From the NCBI RefSeq assembly GCF_036785885.1, contig NC_092310.1, positions 9,362,001 to 9,426,000 of the forward strand: a stretch of 64,000 nt of DNA, given 5' to 3'. Origin of the DNA: Coffea arabica. Taxonomy: Eukaryota; Streptophyta; Magnoliopsida; Gentianales; Rubiaceae. The translations under genes and the position numbers were made by a program. Shown here one piece after another: positions 10,121 to 21,033 of this stretch (the stretch's first letter is position 1; each line of letters starts with the position of its first letter). Below the pieces are notes generated by a model. The model was not told the DNA's origin and ran no database searches. It saw only the letters and a program-made list of their open reading frames with translations.

Positions 10121-12800
10121 TTTGGTAAGGCCGTGAGGCTCTAAGTTTCTCAATTTACCGAAGCTTCTTGTAACAATTAAATATTGCGAGTAAAAAAAGG
10201 GGGGGTTTCGAGCACCTGGTAAGCGAAAAGAAAGTGTTGAAGTGCAACCAATGGATGACGATTGACGCTTGCGGCTCAGCAACGGTGGTAACCAGCTTCA
10301 AATTGTTTCTATTGATCAAAGGACAACAAAGCTAACAATAAAAGGCAAGTAAAAGTGAGATGGGATGTCCACGAATGAGTAATAAAGAGGTTACAATTTC
10401 GACAGGTCAATCGAGTATCAAGTTTGGACGTCAAAAGAGATTGGTGGGGTCTCACTTGTAAGGGGCTAAAACGTAATCCGTTTCATGGTGCAACTTTAAA
10501 AAGCCACTTTGCTTTGTTAGATGATCATGAAGTGTCGAGAGTCCGATACAATTTGGTGGAGATACTTGTAATCAAAACATGCAAGGATTCATATATTAAT
10601 TGACCTCAAGCTATGAGACCCGACAATCATGTCAATAGATTGATGATTCAAATTTCCAGATCCAAGCCGTGGCAGATTGGTATGTAACATTGCAAGTAGT
10701 AGTCATATGCAAAGTGCCGAAACAAATTAAAGCATGCAGGCAAATCAACGGTACAAAAGCTTCTATATCTTGCATGCAAAGTCACTACCATGCCAAAAGT
10801 ATGAATATTTATAGTAGACAAAGAGTCGAGATGATCACCTCTAAACTGGCGCGATGTTAGTAGTAAGATCCCACACTAGTAGCGACAAAAGGCCGGTACC
10901 AGCAGCTATAGCAATTCTTGATAGCAATTTTCGAGTTACGAGCTGCAAGAGAGCATTGGTAGCAGCAACAGAGCTACTCGGCAATAGCAGAAAATTATTG
11001 TTGTTTCTAACTTCTCACAAGTGAACCTACGGCTCTAGTCGTGATTATTTATACTAGTAGCATTGTGTTGGGTCCGACGAGAATTCGGATGAAAGGTGGT
11101 TTCAACTTGGATAAGGGTAAACTCCTAATCTTGTATGGATTGTTGTCAGGATGCAATTTTATGTACAATTGAAAAGGGAGCCGTGCAAGCTTTATGGTTT
11201 GGAGTCAATATGTGGAGAAGTCTAGAGCTTGCTGTGTTTTTTTTTCTTTCTTTCTTTTCTTTCCATGTGATTATAAAGGACAAAGCTTCAATTCACGTTG
11301 GACTTGGAGGGAATTATTTTCACAACCAACTTCTATAGGCTGATTAATTCCTTGAAGAACTTGTGTTGGGTTGCTCTTCAAGCTTCGGCCTTGTCACAAA
11401 AGGACCTCAATTGTTTAAGTTCATAAAGGATACAAATCCTAGAAGTTCGACAAGAAGCTAATTGATTCGGGCCTTGAATCTTGTGCAGCAGTGGAGTTCA
11501 GAATTGATCAAAGAACAGGATGCCTGTCTCACAATTGAAGTTGGAAGCCCTCTAGGCCAATCAAAAAGCGATTTACATGCAAGGTGCACATGAGACAAAA
11601 GCTTAAGTGATCACCTACGGGATGGAATTCTAATTGAATCACTATATGATTCCTATTCGGATACTAAAACCCTTTTGGGGTCGGCTCCTTACTTAAGTGA
11701 TTTACTTTACAAGAGTTATCTCCACAAAGCTTTGGAACTTAGGAAGAATTAAGTTCTTCAATTCAAGGAACCCGTGAGATGAGTTTCAAGTTGATTATAA
11801 GTCCAACGTGAATTTGGCTTCGGGCTCTCCAGATTGGTTAATCAGGATTGGACTATGCATATCCCATAGACTCCTAATGAATTTCAAACTCTGCTTGGTT
11901 ACTGGTTCGGCTTGAGCATGTGGCTGGGGCGGTAGATATGAGGCTAAAGAAAGAGAATTGATTTTTTTTTTTTAGAAATTGAAGGTCTTGCTCCTATGAC
12001 GTTCAAGCCAAGTGAAAAAAAAACTGGAACCAGTTCGGGAATGCTAAAAAAAAAAATAAAAAATTTTTGAGCAGATCTCAACAAATGTTTAACACAATTT
12101 GTATTGGACTTCCTTTCAAGTTTACTGATTTAATTCGGCAACAAGGTTGTGTAGCTCACCAAGGATGCAAATGGTAGCTTTGAGAGGTTGTCCGAGCCTT
12201 GCAAGGGAAGGAATTCTTGTGTGCGTAAATCTCAAATTCCTACAAGTAAAAGGAGATTTATACGAGCCACCGACTTGAGGATATTGCATAGGATGGCTAA
12301 CCTTGGGAATTGAAGCCATCGAAATTTGTCTAATAGTGCATACGTAGCGGTGGACTTGAAGGTTTGGCATGATATGTCTTGACCATGAGAATTCATAGCA
12401 CTATGATTTGCATGGATTGGTGGCACACCACATGGCCATCTTATGACCAATTCAAAAGCCACAGCATTGCAAGGCTTTGGACAAAGTTCATGAATTGATA
12501 TTTGAATTGCAAAACTTTGAGTAAAGCCACGATATTGCAATGGTGGACTTAAAGCTTCTAAATGAAGTCATCCGGCCTCGCGAAATTGAAAGCGCTAGTG
12601 CATGCAATTATCATTCCACGTTATCAATCAAGGGACATGACTAGTTTCAAGAAGCTTCATACATTAACGACCTTGAATGGGAGATCAATGTTGTCTTGAT
12701 CCTAGGACAACCGAATTAAGCTAGGAAACAAGGAAAGAATATATATCGAATCTCGTTCACTCAAATTCCGCTTCAATTTCTTTTAGTGTTCATGAACAAG
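10121..12800. other. non-coding 3' region of the Tat element
   Basis: About 2.7 kb between the antisense ORF and the polypurine tract. No conserved ORF was recognised; the open frames seen are short and lack family features. Long non-coding 3' regions are common in Tat-lineage elements. A promoter for the antisense ORF would have to lie here or in the repeat at 9940-10115, but no clear TATA-to-ATG arrangement was identified. Confidence 0.5.
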
Positions 12801-12815
12801 TTTCGAGGGGGCATT
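12801..12815 (+). promoter_or_regulatory. polypurine tract of the Tat element
   Basis: A short purine-rich run (CGAGGGGGC) sits immediately before the LTR start TGTAGACA at 12816. This is the usual site for priming plus-strand cDNA synthesis. Confidence 0.6.
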
Positions 12816-13675
12816 TGTAGACAATAGAATTTTAATTAATTCTTAAAATTATCATTGGTCTATAAATTATTTTTGTGGCTTATTTCTGTCCAACTGAATA
12901 TTGCCATATGTCATGTACACTTGGAAAGATTGGTTATTAAATAGCCAATTATATTTTGCCACGTGTCAAGTTGAGACATTCCAATCAATGAAAATTGCTG
13001 GGATATCTCCACCAACCAAATCATATCATATCACATGTCTATTGGGTAGATATTTAAATATTTATTTCTTATTAAAGAGATAATATTTAGAGTCGTTTGA
13101 TCCATAAATATCTCTTATATACTGCAATGGTTTGTCCAATCAAACGACGCCACGTCACTTGCCCCCACAAGCTTGGCCAATCGGGAAATTACTTATCTCT
13201 TTATTAATAAATATAAAATGAACAGATAATATTTAACTGGCACAGTCCTAATATGACTGTACGTCTTGCAAGGCAAGTAGAGTGGTGTACATGTTTTCAA
13301 CCTCTACCTCCTGCTACAACTATAAATAGGGATCTCTCTACCAAATCAAGATATACAGAGACACACACCAGGAGGCATCTCATACACTCAAGTGGTGAAG
13401 TTCCAAGCTACGAAGGTCTGGGTCTTCAAGCTCTTCAAGTCTTCCATATATCGAGGCTTGAGCCTCCAAATATTTTCAAGTTCTCCAAATCTTTCATATC
13501 AAGATTTGAAGGAATTGGTGGTGGATCCAAAAACAAGCTGCGAAACCCTTGGATTGGCGTTCGAGGAGAAGAATCGAGGAAAACTCTCCACAAGTTCGAG
13601 AAAACCCCAGAGATTGTATTCACATATTTTTCTTAGATTGATATATCACATATTTGTCATGTATATTTCTTGTTT
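12816..13675 (+). mobile_element. 3' LTR of the Tat element, right end lost
   Basis: Begins TGTAGACA directly after the polypurine tract. A TATAAATA box lies at 13321-13328, giving an expected transcript start near 13350. The right end merges into minus-strand copia pre-integrase sequence around 13675, so the terminal CA and target duplication are not visible. The ORFs at 13253-13730 fall inside the LTR and are not considered genes. Confidence 0.7.
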
Positions 13676-13928
13676 CTGCAGACTTGAAATTTTATCGCGT
13701 ACAGATATATCCCAATCTCTTGTACCATAATGCAGTTGAATTCTCATTGATTAATTTTCTCTTTACTCCTCTAGTACTCAAATGCAGAGATTTATTAACT
13801 GAGGTAATTGTATCAATTAAATATAGATTATCATAGTGCATTAAAGAATCAGAATCAATCAATTTTGAATCATGAAACAATTCAAATTTTTCATTTTCAA
13901 ATGAACAAAAATAATCAAATTTGTCCAA
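13676..13928 (-). pseudogene. copia GAG-pre-integrase domain
   Basis: The minus-strand frame carries A-L-W-Y-K-R-L-G-Y-I, the hallmark of the domain before copia integrase (usually L-W-H-x-R-L-G-H). A one-base shift after it continues as R-D-K-I-S-S-L. The domain is truncated at the join with the Tat LTR. The preceding residues (Y-D-N-L-Y-L-I-D) are also typical of copia elements. Confidence 0.75.
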
Positions 13929-14099
13929 AGCAGAAATAGAAATTAAATTTCGTCAAAAAGACAGTACAACAAATGTTTCATTAAGATCCAAATAAAATCC
14001 GGTCTTTAATAATAATCTAAAAACCCCTATTGTCTCAACTTGAACTGTTTTGCCATCGTCCACGTAGATATATCTTTCATTATGATTAGGCTTTCGGCA

Positions 14100-14300
14100 A
14101 TTCAGACAACCTACATAGACACACTGATGTGAGTTGTTGCACCAGAATCTAATCACTATGTGTGTCAAGGTACTGAAGTTAAATTAATTTCAGAACAAAC
14201 CAAATTAAGAAGCATACCTTTCTTAGCACACCAAGCGTGATAATTGGTGCAATACTTCTTTTTATGCCCTTCAGCTCTACAGAAGAAACAACTGTTCTTT
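14100..14300 (-). pseudogene. copia CCHC zinc knuckle and protease active site
   Basis: Around 14236-14300 the minus strand encodes C-F-F-C-R-A-E-G-H-K-K-K-Y-C, a CX2CX4HX4C nucleocapsid knuckle. Further along, near 14138-14160, it encodes L-D-S-G-A-T-T-H-I, the aspartic protease active site of copia elements. The two are in broken frames. Confidence 0.72.
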
Positions 14301-14517
14301 CCCTAATCATTTGATTTCTTTTATGGCACTATACCTGTAACTCTTTTTTCCTTCTTTCTCTAAAGTCCTTTGTTTTTATTATTAGTGGTTGACGGCAGAT
14401 GGGCACTTTCTGTCTGATCTTGCTTTAATTTTTTCTCTCCTCTACATAGTGTGAGATGAGTTCATTTAGAGACCAAGTCTCCTTTTGACAGTTATAACTC
14501 ATTTTAAACTAACTAAA

Positions 14518-14937
14518 CTATGTAGGAAGAGATATTAAAATCAAATGCACTAGTAATTCTTTAGAGAGTGTCAATTTAAGTGCATTTAATTTTGAAGGAA
14601 AATGCGACATTTCCATAATGTACTCTTTGATATTGCCTTTACCACTATATTTTATTGAAACTAGGCGTGTCAAGAGCGTACTAATTTCAGTTTTTTCGTT
14701 TTTGACAAACCTTTTTTCAATGTCTTGAAGGAACTCTTTAGCGGTTACTGTTATTTCTGACATTGTTCCTCTGAATGCTTTTGGAACAATTTTTTTAATG
14801 ATCATCAGACACAAGCGATTTGATCTCTCCCACCTTTCCTTATCTCTCTTTTCATCAGAGGTACTCTGATCTGTAAGAGGTGGGGGAGAGTTATCCCTTA
14901 ATGCAAGGTTGAGATCCATTACTCCAAGTATTATCAA
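14518..14937 (-). pseudogene. copia gag (UBN2-type capsid)
   Basis: An ORF of 139 codons resembling the UBN2-type gag of plant copia elements. It begins after an M-D-L-N-L-A-L-R segment, then W-E-R-S-N-R-L-C-L, then A-K-E-F-L-Q-D-I-E-K-R-F, and ends with L-V-H-L-I-L-I-S-L-P. The frame closes before the zinc knuckle. Confidence 0.78.
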
Positions 14938-14940
14938 GAG

Positions 14941-16529
14941 ATTTTTTTTTCAAGATTTGAAGTTTGTGTCATTCAACATAGAAATATTATTGATATTGGT
15001 AGTAATATTTGTAAGATCATTTACAACTGAACAAAAAAACATAAAATAATTAAAACTATGCTCACTTAAACCAAATAATAATAAATTCAAATAATGGTAG
15101 CCCATCTCAAGATACCGATGTTCCATTAATATTTTATCTTTGGACAAAATATTAACTTCCAAGTGATATCTTGGCATAGTAATAAACACTGACAATAATA
15201 ACATGTCAAAAAATAAATTTTCCTTTCGACCAATTTATAATTCACATGTAAAAATCGAATAATTATCACATGTTTATTACTATAAGTGCACGTGTAACTT
15301 TATTAAATATTGACCTTTCTTTGGGCCAATCAATATTCATAAAATCACAAGTGCTCAACTAGTTATATTCTAAAATAAATTAATTTTACAATAGAAGTCT
15401 CTTTGGTGGCATATTGTTTCAATTAATTTATTTCAAAATATATATAATCATACCAAAATTTAAATTTAAAATTATACAAATTAAACAAAAATTTTGATCA
15501 AAGTCAACTTTGGTTAACTCTGGTCAAAACGTGGTCAAATATGGTCAAACCAATCAAATCTAGTAAAACCAGTCAATTGGATCAAGACTTATTTGGACCA
15601 AAAGTCCATATCCATAATTTGATCCAAATTTATCATGCAAGGCTAAAATATTTCTTGAAGTCCATAATGTCTTATAAAATTGTATATTTAGTGGGCCAAA
15701 CATATGGACTTTTGTTGGGTTTAAATGTCTTGTTTATCTTTATTAAGGTTAACTTAAATTAGAGAAACCCTAATATCCTTAACATAAATGTATTAAAAAT
15801 CAATTTGCATAACAATGAATTGGCTAACTAAAAATAATGAATCTGTGCAATAAACAATGAATCAGCCAAGTAAAAATATCAAAGCCAACAACCAAGGTTT
15901 GACTATCGTGGGACCTGACCGAAGGCATAAAGACACAATTCACGTCAATCAATGTCACGAATTGACATCTAAGCGATCAATGTTGTGAGCATAGAGACGG
16001 AGACGCAACGTTGGAATTTTTTTTTTTGGTCGCAACAATAGGATTCTTATAACCTAAACTAGTCTAATCTCGGGGGGAGGGGGAGGAGATTCGATGTGAG
16101 TAGAAACTCTATCGAATATGGTCAACGAAAACCGTCACATATTGTGATAATTTTGGTGGGAGGTAAGAATCGAACCCTTAACCTCCCAACACTACCAAGC
16201 CTTAGAAGGTTGGGTAGTAACGCTGGAACTTGATTTATGTTGTTCACAGATTCACACGATAATCATTAAGAAAGCACGTGAATGACTTTAGCAAACAAGT
16301 AGTCCGGATTCATTGGCCATGCAGCAAAACCAAAAGTGATTGCAATTCTTTTACGGATTATAAAAGCCAAAACACGAAACTGAAACATAAAGCCAAATCA
16401 TGAACATGACTACAACCACGGAACAAAATTGTTGGCCGTGCAAATCAAAAACTAAATTAATCATAGTTTTTTTTTAATAAAACTATGAATTACTAAATCC
16501 AAACTATTTCCTAATAATCAACCATATCC
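14941..16529. other. copia leader region, non-coding, holding a SINE
   Basis: About 1.6 kb between the PBS and gag start, far longer than a normal copia leader. At least 200 bp is explained by a SINE at 16017-16218. The rest is AT-rich with no recognised ORF and may include unrecognised insertions. Confidence 0.5.
16017..16218 (-). mobile_element. tRNA-related SINE
   Basis: On the minus strand it opens with an A-box-like GGCTTGGTAGTGTTGG, a B box GGTTCGATTCT (complement at about 16169-16179), a tRNA-unrelated body and a poly(A) tail (poly-T at 16017-16026). Flanking direct repeats AACGTTGGAA (16007-16016) and AACGCTGGAA (16219-16228) match at 9 of 10 bases, as expected of LINE-dependent target-primed insertion. 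Confidence 0.82.
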
Positions 16530-16542
16530 GGCTCTAATACCA
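16530..16542 (-). promoter_or_regulatory. copia primer-binding site (initiator Met tRNA)
   Basis: The minus strand reads TGGTATTAGAGCC, one mismatch from the usual plant copia PBS TGGTATCAGAGCC. It lies two bases inside the LTR end at 16545, which fixes the element orientation as minus. Confidence 0.85.
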
Positions 16543-16697
16543 CTTGTTAGGGTGGTTATCTAAAATTAACCTTTGGTGAATACCATCACCTATTAAACCC
16601 AAAATCTATATGGCGATTATTAAGAAATAAATTAACAGTGAAATAGCGGAAGCGTACCTGGATTCATATCGACAAACTGATATTTGAATCTCCAAAG

Positions 16698-19600
16698 TGT
16701 AGACACCAAATTTTTTACTTTTAACTTTATTTGTTTAATTAATTTAATTTTAGCTTTATTTGTTTCAATTTTAGGGTTTTCATTTATTATTATTATTATT
16801 ATTTTATTTATTTATTCATTTTTATTTTATTTTATTTTTATTTTATTTTTATTTTATTTTATTATTGTTATTTATTTTATTTTTATTCTAGTTTATTTTT
16901 GTCTTCATAATTAAATTCCAGAAAAAAAACAAAAGGAAAGAAAAGGTAAAAAGTGACAAGTGGAGGAGGCATGCAAGGGGTGAGGTGTTAGGGACACTTG
17001 TGGAGGTTTGAGAATTTTTGGGGGAAAGAAAAATCAAAAAAGAAAAGGATAGGGAGGATGGATGATGAAAAGGGCTAAAAAGAAATGGCAACCGGGGGTT
17101 TTGAAAAAAAAAAGAAAAAAGAAAAAAGAAGCTACGGGCTGTGGAAAAAAAAAAGTAAAATAGAAAGAGGGAGGCTGGCGGCTGAGGCTGGGGGGCTGAG
17201 AAAAATAAAAACAAGATGGGGGGGCGGCGGATAGAGCTAAAAACGGACAAAAGAGAGGAAGGGGAGGAGAAGGAAATAAAAAGAAAACAGCGGGGGAGGT
17301 TTGGCTGGAGAGGAACCAGAAAATAGGGAGGGGTTCAGCCGAGAACAAGGGGAAGGTGCCTTCGCATTTCTGGAACTCAACGACGGCTCTTGTCTGGCGA
17401 ATCTGCAGGTCATAGTGGAGTCCGGCGTGCCACTGCTCGCCACCACATCATCGGAAGCCACCGCTGCCGCTCGTAAGTTGTCACCGTGAGAAGCCCATGT
17501 AAGATAACCTCTTCCTTTACACTTCAGTTTTCGGCCAAAGTATGTTTTCCCTGAAGTTGTTATTTCAATTTTTATGCTGATTGTTCATGGATTTTGATAC
17601 ATACACGTTTTCTGGGTAAACTGGACTGAAATTTCTTGGGTTTCTGACAATTTTGGGACTGATAATGATCTTAATTGAGCAAAAGAAGTTGGTGAAATTT
17701 AATGCCCCCAACCTGTTCGACGAAATGCTTGAGCCGAAAATCCTTATTGGAAGATGAATTGTTTTACATTTTTCCGTGTGAAGAAACAGGCTAAGTCAGC
17801 GAGTTCCTCTTTTTGCATTTCAGAAATTGAGTGTATCGGTGTCTTGCACTTGTTCTGTTTTTCGTTCCTTTATTCATTTTTTTTGTAGGAACCCGAATTA
17901 ATCTTCCTGAATTTGATGTTATGAGAAGGGATGTTGTGAATTTCATTGTTCGTTGAGAATGATTGAAATCGCAACTAAATTTCTAGTTTTTGCTGCTCGG
18001 GAAAAGGGGTTGAACCGCAACTGAAATTTTGCCCGCTTGGAGAAGATGATCACTTGTCCAAAATTGCAATTTCAGTCCCTCCATTTTCTTTTTGTTTTGT
18101 GGTTTTGGTCCTGATTTTTCTGAGCTTCATAGTTGCCTCCAATACCATCACAAGTCCTTCAATTAGGTCCCTGCTTTTGTTGCATTTTAATCCCTCAAGT
18201 CTCCCCCGTGTTCACCGTGGCCTCAAAATTTGGGAAAATCAAATCCTTTTTGTCTTTCTTGAGCTTAATCCTATGTTCGCCCTAATTTATGTGACTTTTT
18301 TGGGATAATTTAATTCTGGGGTTTAGATCATAATTGTGGCTTGATTATTTTAGTTGATTTGCTAATCTTATTGGGTTTAGTTTTATGGTTTTGAGTTTTT
18401 TTTCTTTTGGATAATAATATTTGATTGGGTTTGAGAAGTGGGTTTAACAATATTTGTTTGGGTTTCTTGTTGGACTTTGGAAGGTTTAAATTCAAAGCTT
18501 TTGGTTGGGTTTTAGGATTGGGTTGTTGATTAATTTGGTTGGGTTTTATTTGGTAAAAATGGGTTAACCCATTCCAGTATCTTGGACTTACGATCGGGCC
18601 AAGTGGTCTTGGCCCAAGAAGAAGTTAAAAATGGACCAATGGCCTGTTTGTTCTAGAACCAGAAAATGAATTTACAGATCAGTCCCTATACTTTTCATTC
18701 ATTATACTGTGGCCCTAAAAACTTTCAACTTCTTTCAATTGGGTCTCAGGTTTAATTGCAAATAGGTCCCTAAATTTTATTTTTCTTTAATTTGGACCCC
18801 ACAACTTTGTTAATGTTTGCAATCAAGTTTTTTATTCTTTTAATTTCTCGGATGTGGGTTGTTTATGTGATTTAATTTATTCAAATTCATGATTGATTTT
18901 TATCTTTTGTGATTACTTATTAATTAAAGCGATGCCTTGACCTTTTCTTTGTATTTTGGAGGGCAAATAAGTGATTTCATTTCATTAGGGCCCCAATTCA
19001 AGGGAGGTACACCCTTTCCCTCATTTCTTACTTTATTTGAATCTACGTGCCTTATGTGCCTTTACATGCTTAATTGCTTGCCTTTTGAATTATTTATTTG
19101 CTTATTTATTCGCTTTATTTATTTTTTAATTTGGCATATTTATTTTAATTCAAGTTTGGTTATTTGAAAGGCACTTGAATGCCAAATTTGTAATAGTTAG
19201 GTATTTATTTTAATTATTTATTTATTTCCCCCCTTTTAGATTGTAGTAGGGTTCCCTGAATGTAATAGTTAGGGCTTCATTTGCTTTATTTGCCTTGTGT
19301 GCTTTTGCATGCCTATGTGTTATGTGTTACTCGCTTTCCTAGGGTCTTGCATCTAGATATCATGCTTACGTGTTATGTGTTTTATGTGGTTTATATGTTT
19401 ATTTGCTTTATCATACTTTGCATGATTTATTTGATTGTAATGAATGAGTGACGTCACCACACTAGTCCAACGCTAGTTGTGGTCTTTTTTCCGTCACCAC
19501 ACTGGTCCAATGCTAGTTGTGGCCCTTTTGTTCCGATTTTTCGCTAGTCCAATGCTAGTAGGAATTCATAGACATGGACTAGTCCAACGCTAGACCCTTA

Positions 19601-20587
19601 GGGACCTCTCTCGCTAGATCATGTTTGTATGATTATCATTTCATCTCATGCATATTTTCACTTTTTTAGGGTTTTACCATGTTGCATGACACTTTTCTTA
19701 TATATGTACATCCCCTATCCCGTATTCCCTCTTATATACATATCCCTTATTTATATTCTCTTTTATCAATCCTATGCATGGTACATAACATTAGATTTGT
19801 ATTTCATTTAAGAATTAGAATTAGGGTAGCACATTTGCTTGATTAGATTAGGAAAAATCCCTTGGATATGGGATATGGACGAGTTTGGCTTTTCTAACCT
19901 TAGCACGCTCGTATTCCCTCTATTAAAGGGAACATTGAAAGCCAACGAACATTAGTCCCCCGTACCCGACATGACGCATTCCTTTAGGTCATACACATTT
20001 GTATATTATTATTTTCTTTACTTTTTCTTTCGAGTCTCATGACTTGCATTATTCGTGACTTCTTCGAAGAGTCTTTATTGGACGTCACAATTAATGTGAT
20101 TGGTACCAAATAAGATTTGAAGATACATTTTGACCCCCCGATACCCTCCTAGGTCTAGGGTTCGCATTCATATAGTACATTCCAAATGTAATAAATTCTT
20201 TGGTTAAAACAAGAAAATCTTTGACTAAATCACGCAACTAGCCTTGGCTAGGTCAAAGGGGTGCCTTGGATTTCATCCTTGCCTTCCCCTTCGTCAAATG
20301 TGACTCCCGAACCTTTTTTTCGATTTACGTAGACTAGCAGTCGTTTAAAAGGGGTTTTTCCACTTTTCCCTTTGAAAACTCATTTTAGGTGACTTGGTAC
20401 ACCTTAACTCTATACCAAGTGGCGACTCCATTTTTCATTCGATAAACCCTTTTTAAACTATATTTTGGGTCAAATCGTTGCATTTTCATGTCTCATTTAG
20501 ACCCATATTTTTCCATTTTCTTTTTCAAATAAAAAATTCACTGTTTTTTAAACATTTATTTTTTCTTATAAAAAATGGGGCGCGACA
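16698..20587 (+). mobile_element. giant gypsy solo LTR (3.9 kb), copy 1
   Basis: Begins TGTAGACACC and ends GCGCGACA, flanked by CAAAG at 16693-16697 and again at 20588-20592. With no internal region, and perfect 5-bp duplications, it is a solo LTR left by recombination between two LTRs. It contains AT-rich runs, a purine-rich stretch (17030-17340), a block of CTAG-bounded repeats (19449-19593) and a TGGCGACTCCA at 20420. The GGGGCGCGACA end suggests a Tat/Ogre-like element (inference). A second copy lies inverted at 39477-49791. Confidence 0.9.
19449..19593. repeat. CTAG-bounded hairpin repeats and a TGACGTCA site in the solo LTR
   Basis: Four units of the form CTAGTCCAA(C/T)GCTAG occur at 19462-19476, 19502-19516 (first base pair changed), 19544-19558 and 19579-19593. 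Each is bounded by the self-complementary CTAG. The block starts with palindrome TGACGTCA (19449-19456), the core of plant bZIP/TGA sites. The same arrangement is kept in the inverted copy at 40464-40607. Confidence 0.75.
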
Positions 20588-20978
20588 CAAAGATATTGGG
20601 GTGGTCTTCCAGATCAACACGTATTTGCCAATACTTGAGAGAGTTCTTTAGTATCTCTTTGGTATCTTTCCTGACGATGGGATACCAGGGAAAAGCTATT
20701 TTTTGTGGTACTAGAAAATATGACAAATAGAATATGTGTGACTTGGGGATCATAACCTTATTTATAGATAACAATTCTCTTACCCCTTGGATCCCTATTT
20801 CAGTCCATCATAGAAATAGACAATATCTTTAAGTCTCTACACATTAAAGATCAATACCCTATTAGATACATTAAGTCCAAACCATATTTGATCACTTTAA
20901 TTGGACTTAACCTTATATGACAGTTTGCAACTCATAATTATTCACATATAAGTCCAGCGTTGGATTAAGGATCCAACA

Positions 20979-21033
20979 TACTGCTCTTTGCAAATGTTTT
21001 GCATGCAAGACTTGCATGATTTCCATTCTCCAT
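20979..21033 (-). pseudogene. SABATH methyltransferase, first 18 codons, interrupted by copia
   Basis: Reading left from ATG at 21033 the strand encodes M-E-N-G-N-H-A-S-L-A-C-K-T-F-A-K-S-S. It is nearly identical to the start of the SABATH pseudogene at 28171 (M-E-N-G-N-H-A-S-L-A-C-K-T-L-V-E-S-S). The frame is cut within codon 19 by the copia LTR end at 20978. The rest of the gene is not found on the other side of the copia remnant. SABATH enzymes are SAM-dependent carboxyl or N-methyltransferases. Homology extends about 70-100 bp upstream of the ATG in both copies. Confidence 0.75.

Larger units (their letters stand above)
1..13675 (+). mobile_element. Tat-lineage Ty3/gypsy retrotransposon, 5' end outside window
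   Basis: Domain order on the plus strand is gag, zinc knuckle, protease, RT, RNase H, a second archaeal-type RNase H, then integrase. This dual RNase H order is the hallmark of the Tat (Ogre/Retand) lineage. Downstream come an antisense ORF with a plant mobile domain (6860-9660), about 2.7 kb of non-coding DNA, a polypurine tract and a 3' LTR beginning TGTAGACA at 12816. The 5' LTR and start of gag precede the window. All ORFs carry stops or frameshifts, so the copy is dead. A Stowaway MITE sits at 982-1330. The right end near 13675 is replaced by copia sequence, so the exact LTR end and target duplication are not visible. Confidence 0.88.
13676..20978 (-). mobile_element. Ty1/copia retrotransposon remnant, 3' half deleted, with nested LTR
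   Basis: Read from right to left: 5' LTR (20978 to 16545, interrupted by a gypsy solo LTR), a primer-binding site, a leader with a SINE, gag, zinc knuckle, protease and GAG-pre-integrase domain. The sequence stops at the join with the Tat LTR. Integrase, RT, RNase H and the 3' LTR are absent. The 5' LTR end at 20978 breaks into a SABATH coding sequence, so the element originally inserted into that gene. Confidence 0.8.
16545..20978 (-). mobile_element. copia 5' LTR split by a gypsy solo LTR
   Basis: The LTR ends are TGTTAGGG (16545) and ATCCAACA (20978) on the plus strand. Removing the gypsy solo LTR and one copy of its 5-bp duplication (16698-20592) leaves an LTR of about 539 bp, a normal copia length. 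The outer end abuts the interrupted SABATH exon. Confidence 0.75.

Noticed and set aside
13253..13730. Overlapping plus-strand frames that look like a small gene
   Set aside because: They start downstream of the LTR TATA box and lie within the Tat LTR, with no recognised domain.
16150..16185. tRNA-gene-like B box GGTTCGATTCT
   Set aside because: It lies in a SINE with poly(A) and target duplications, and no cloverleaf can be formed. The B boxes at 26260 and 34770 were rejected as tRNA genes for the same reason.
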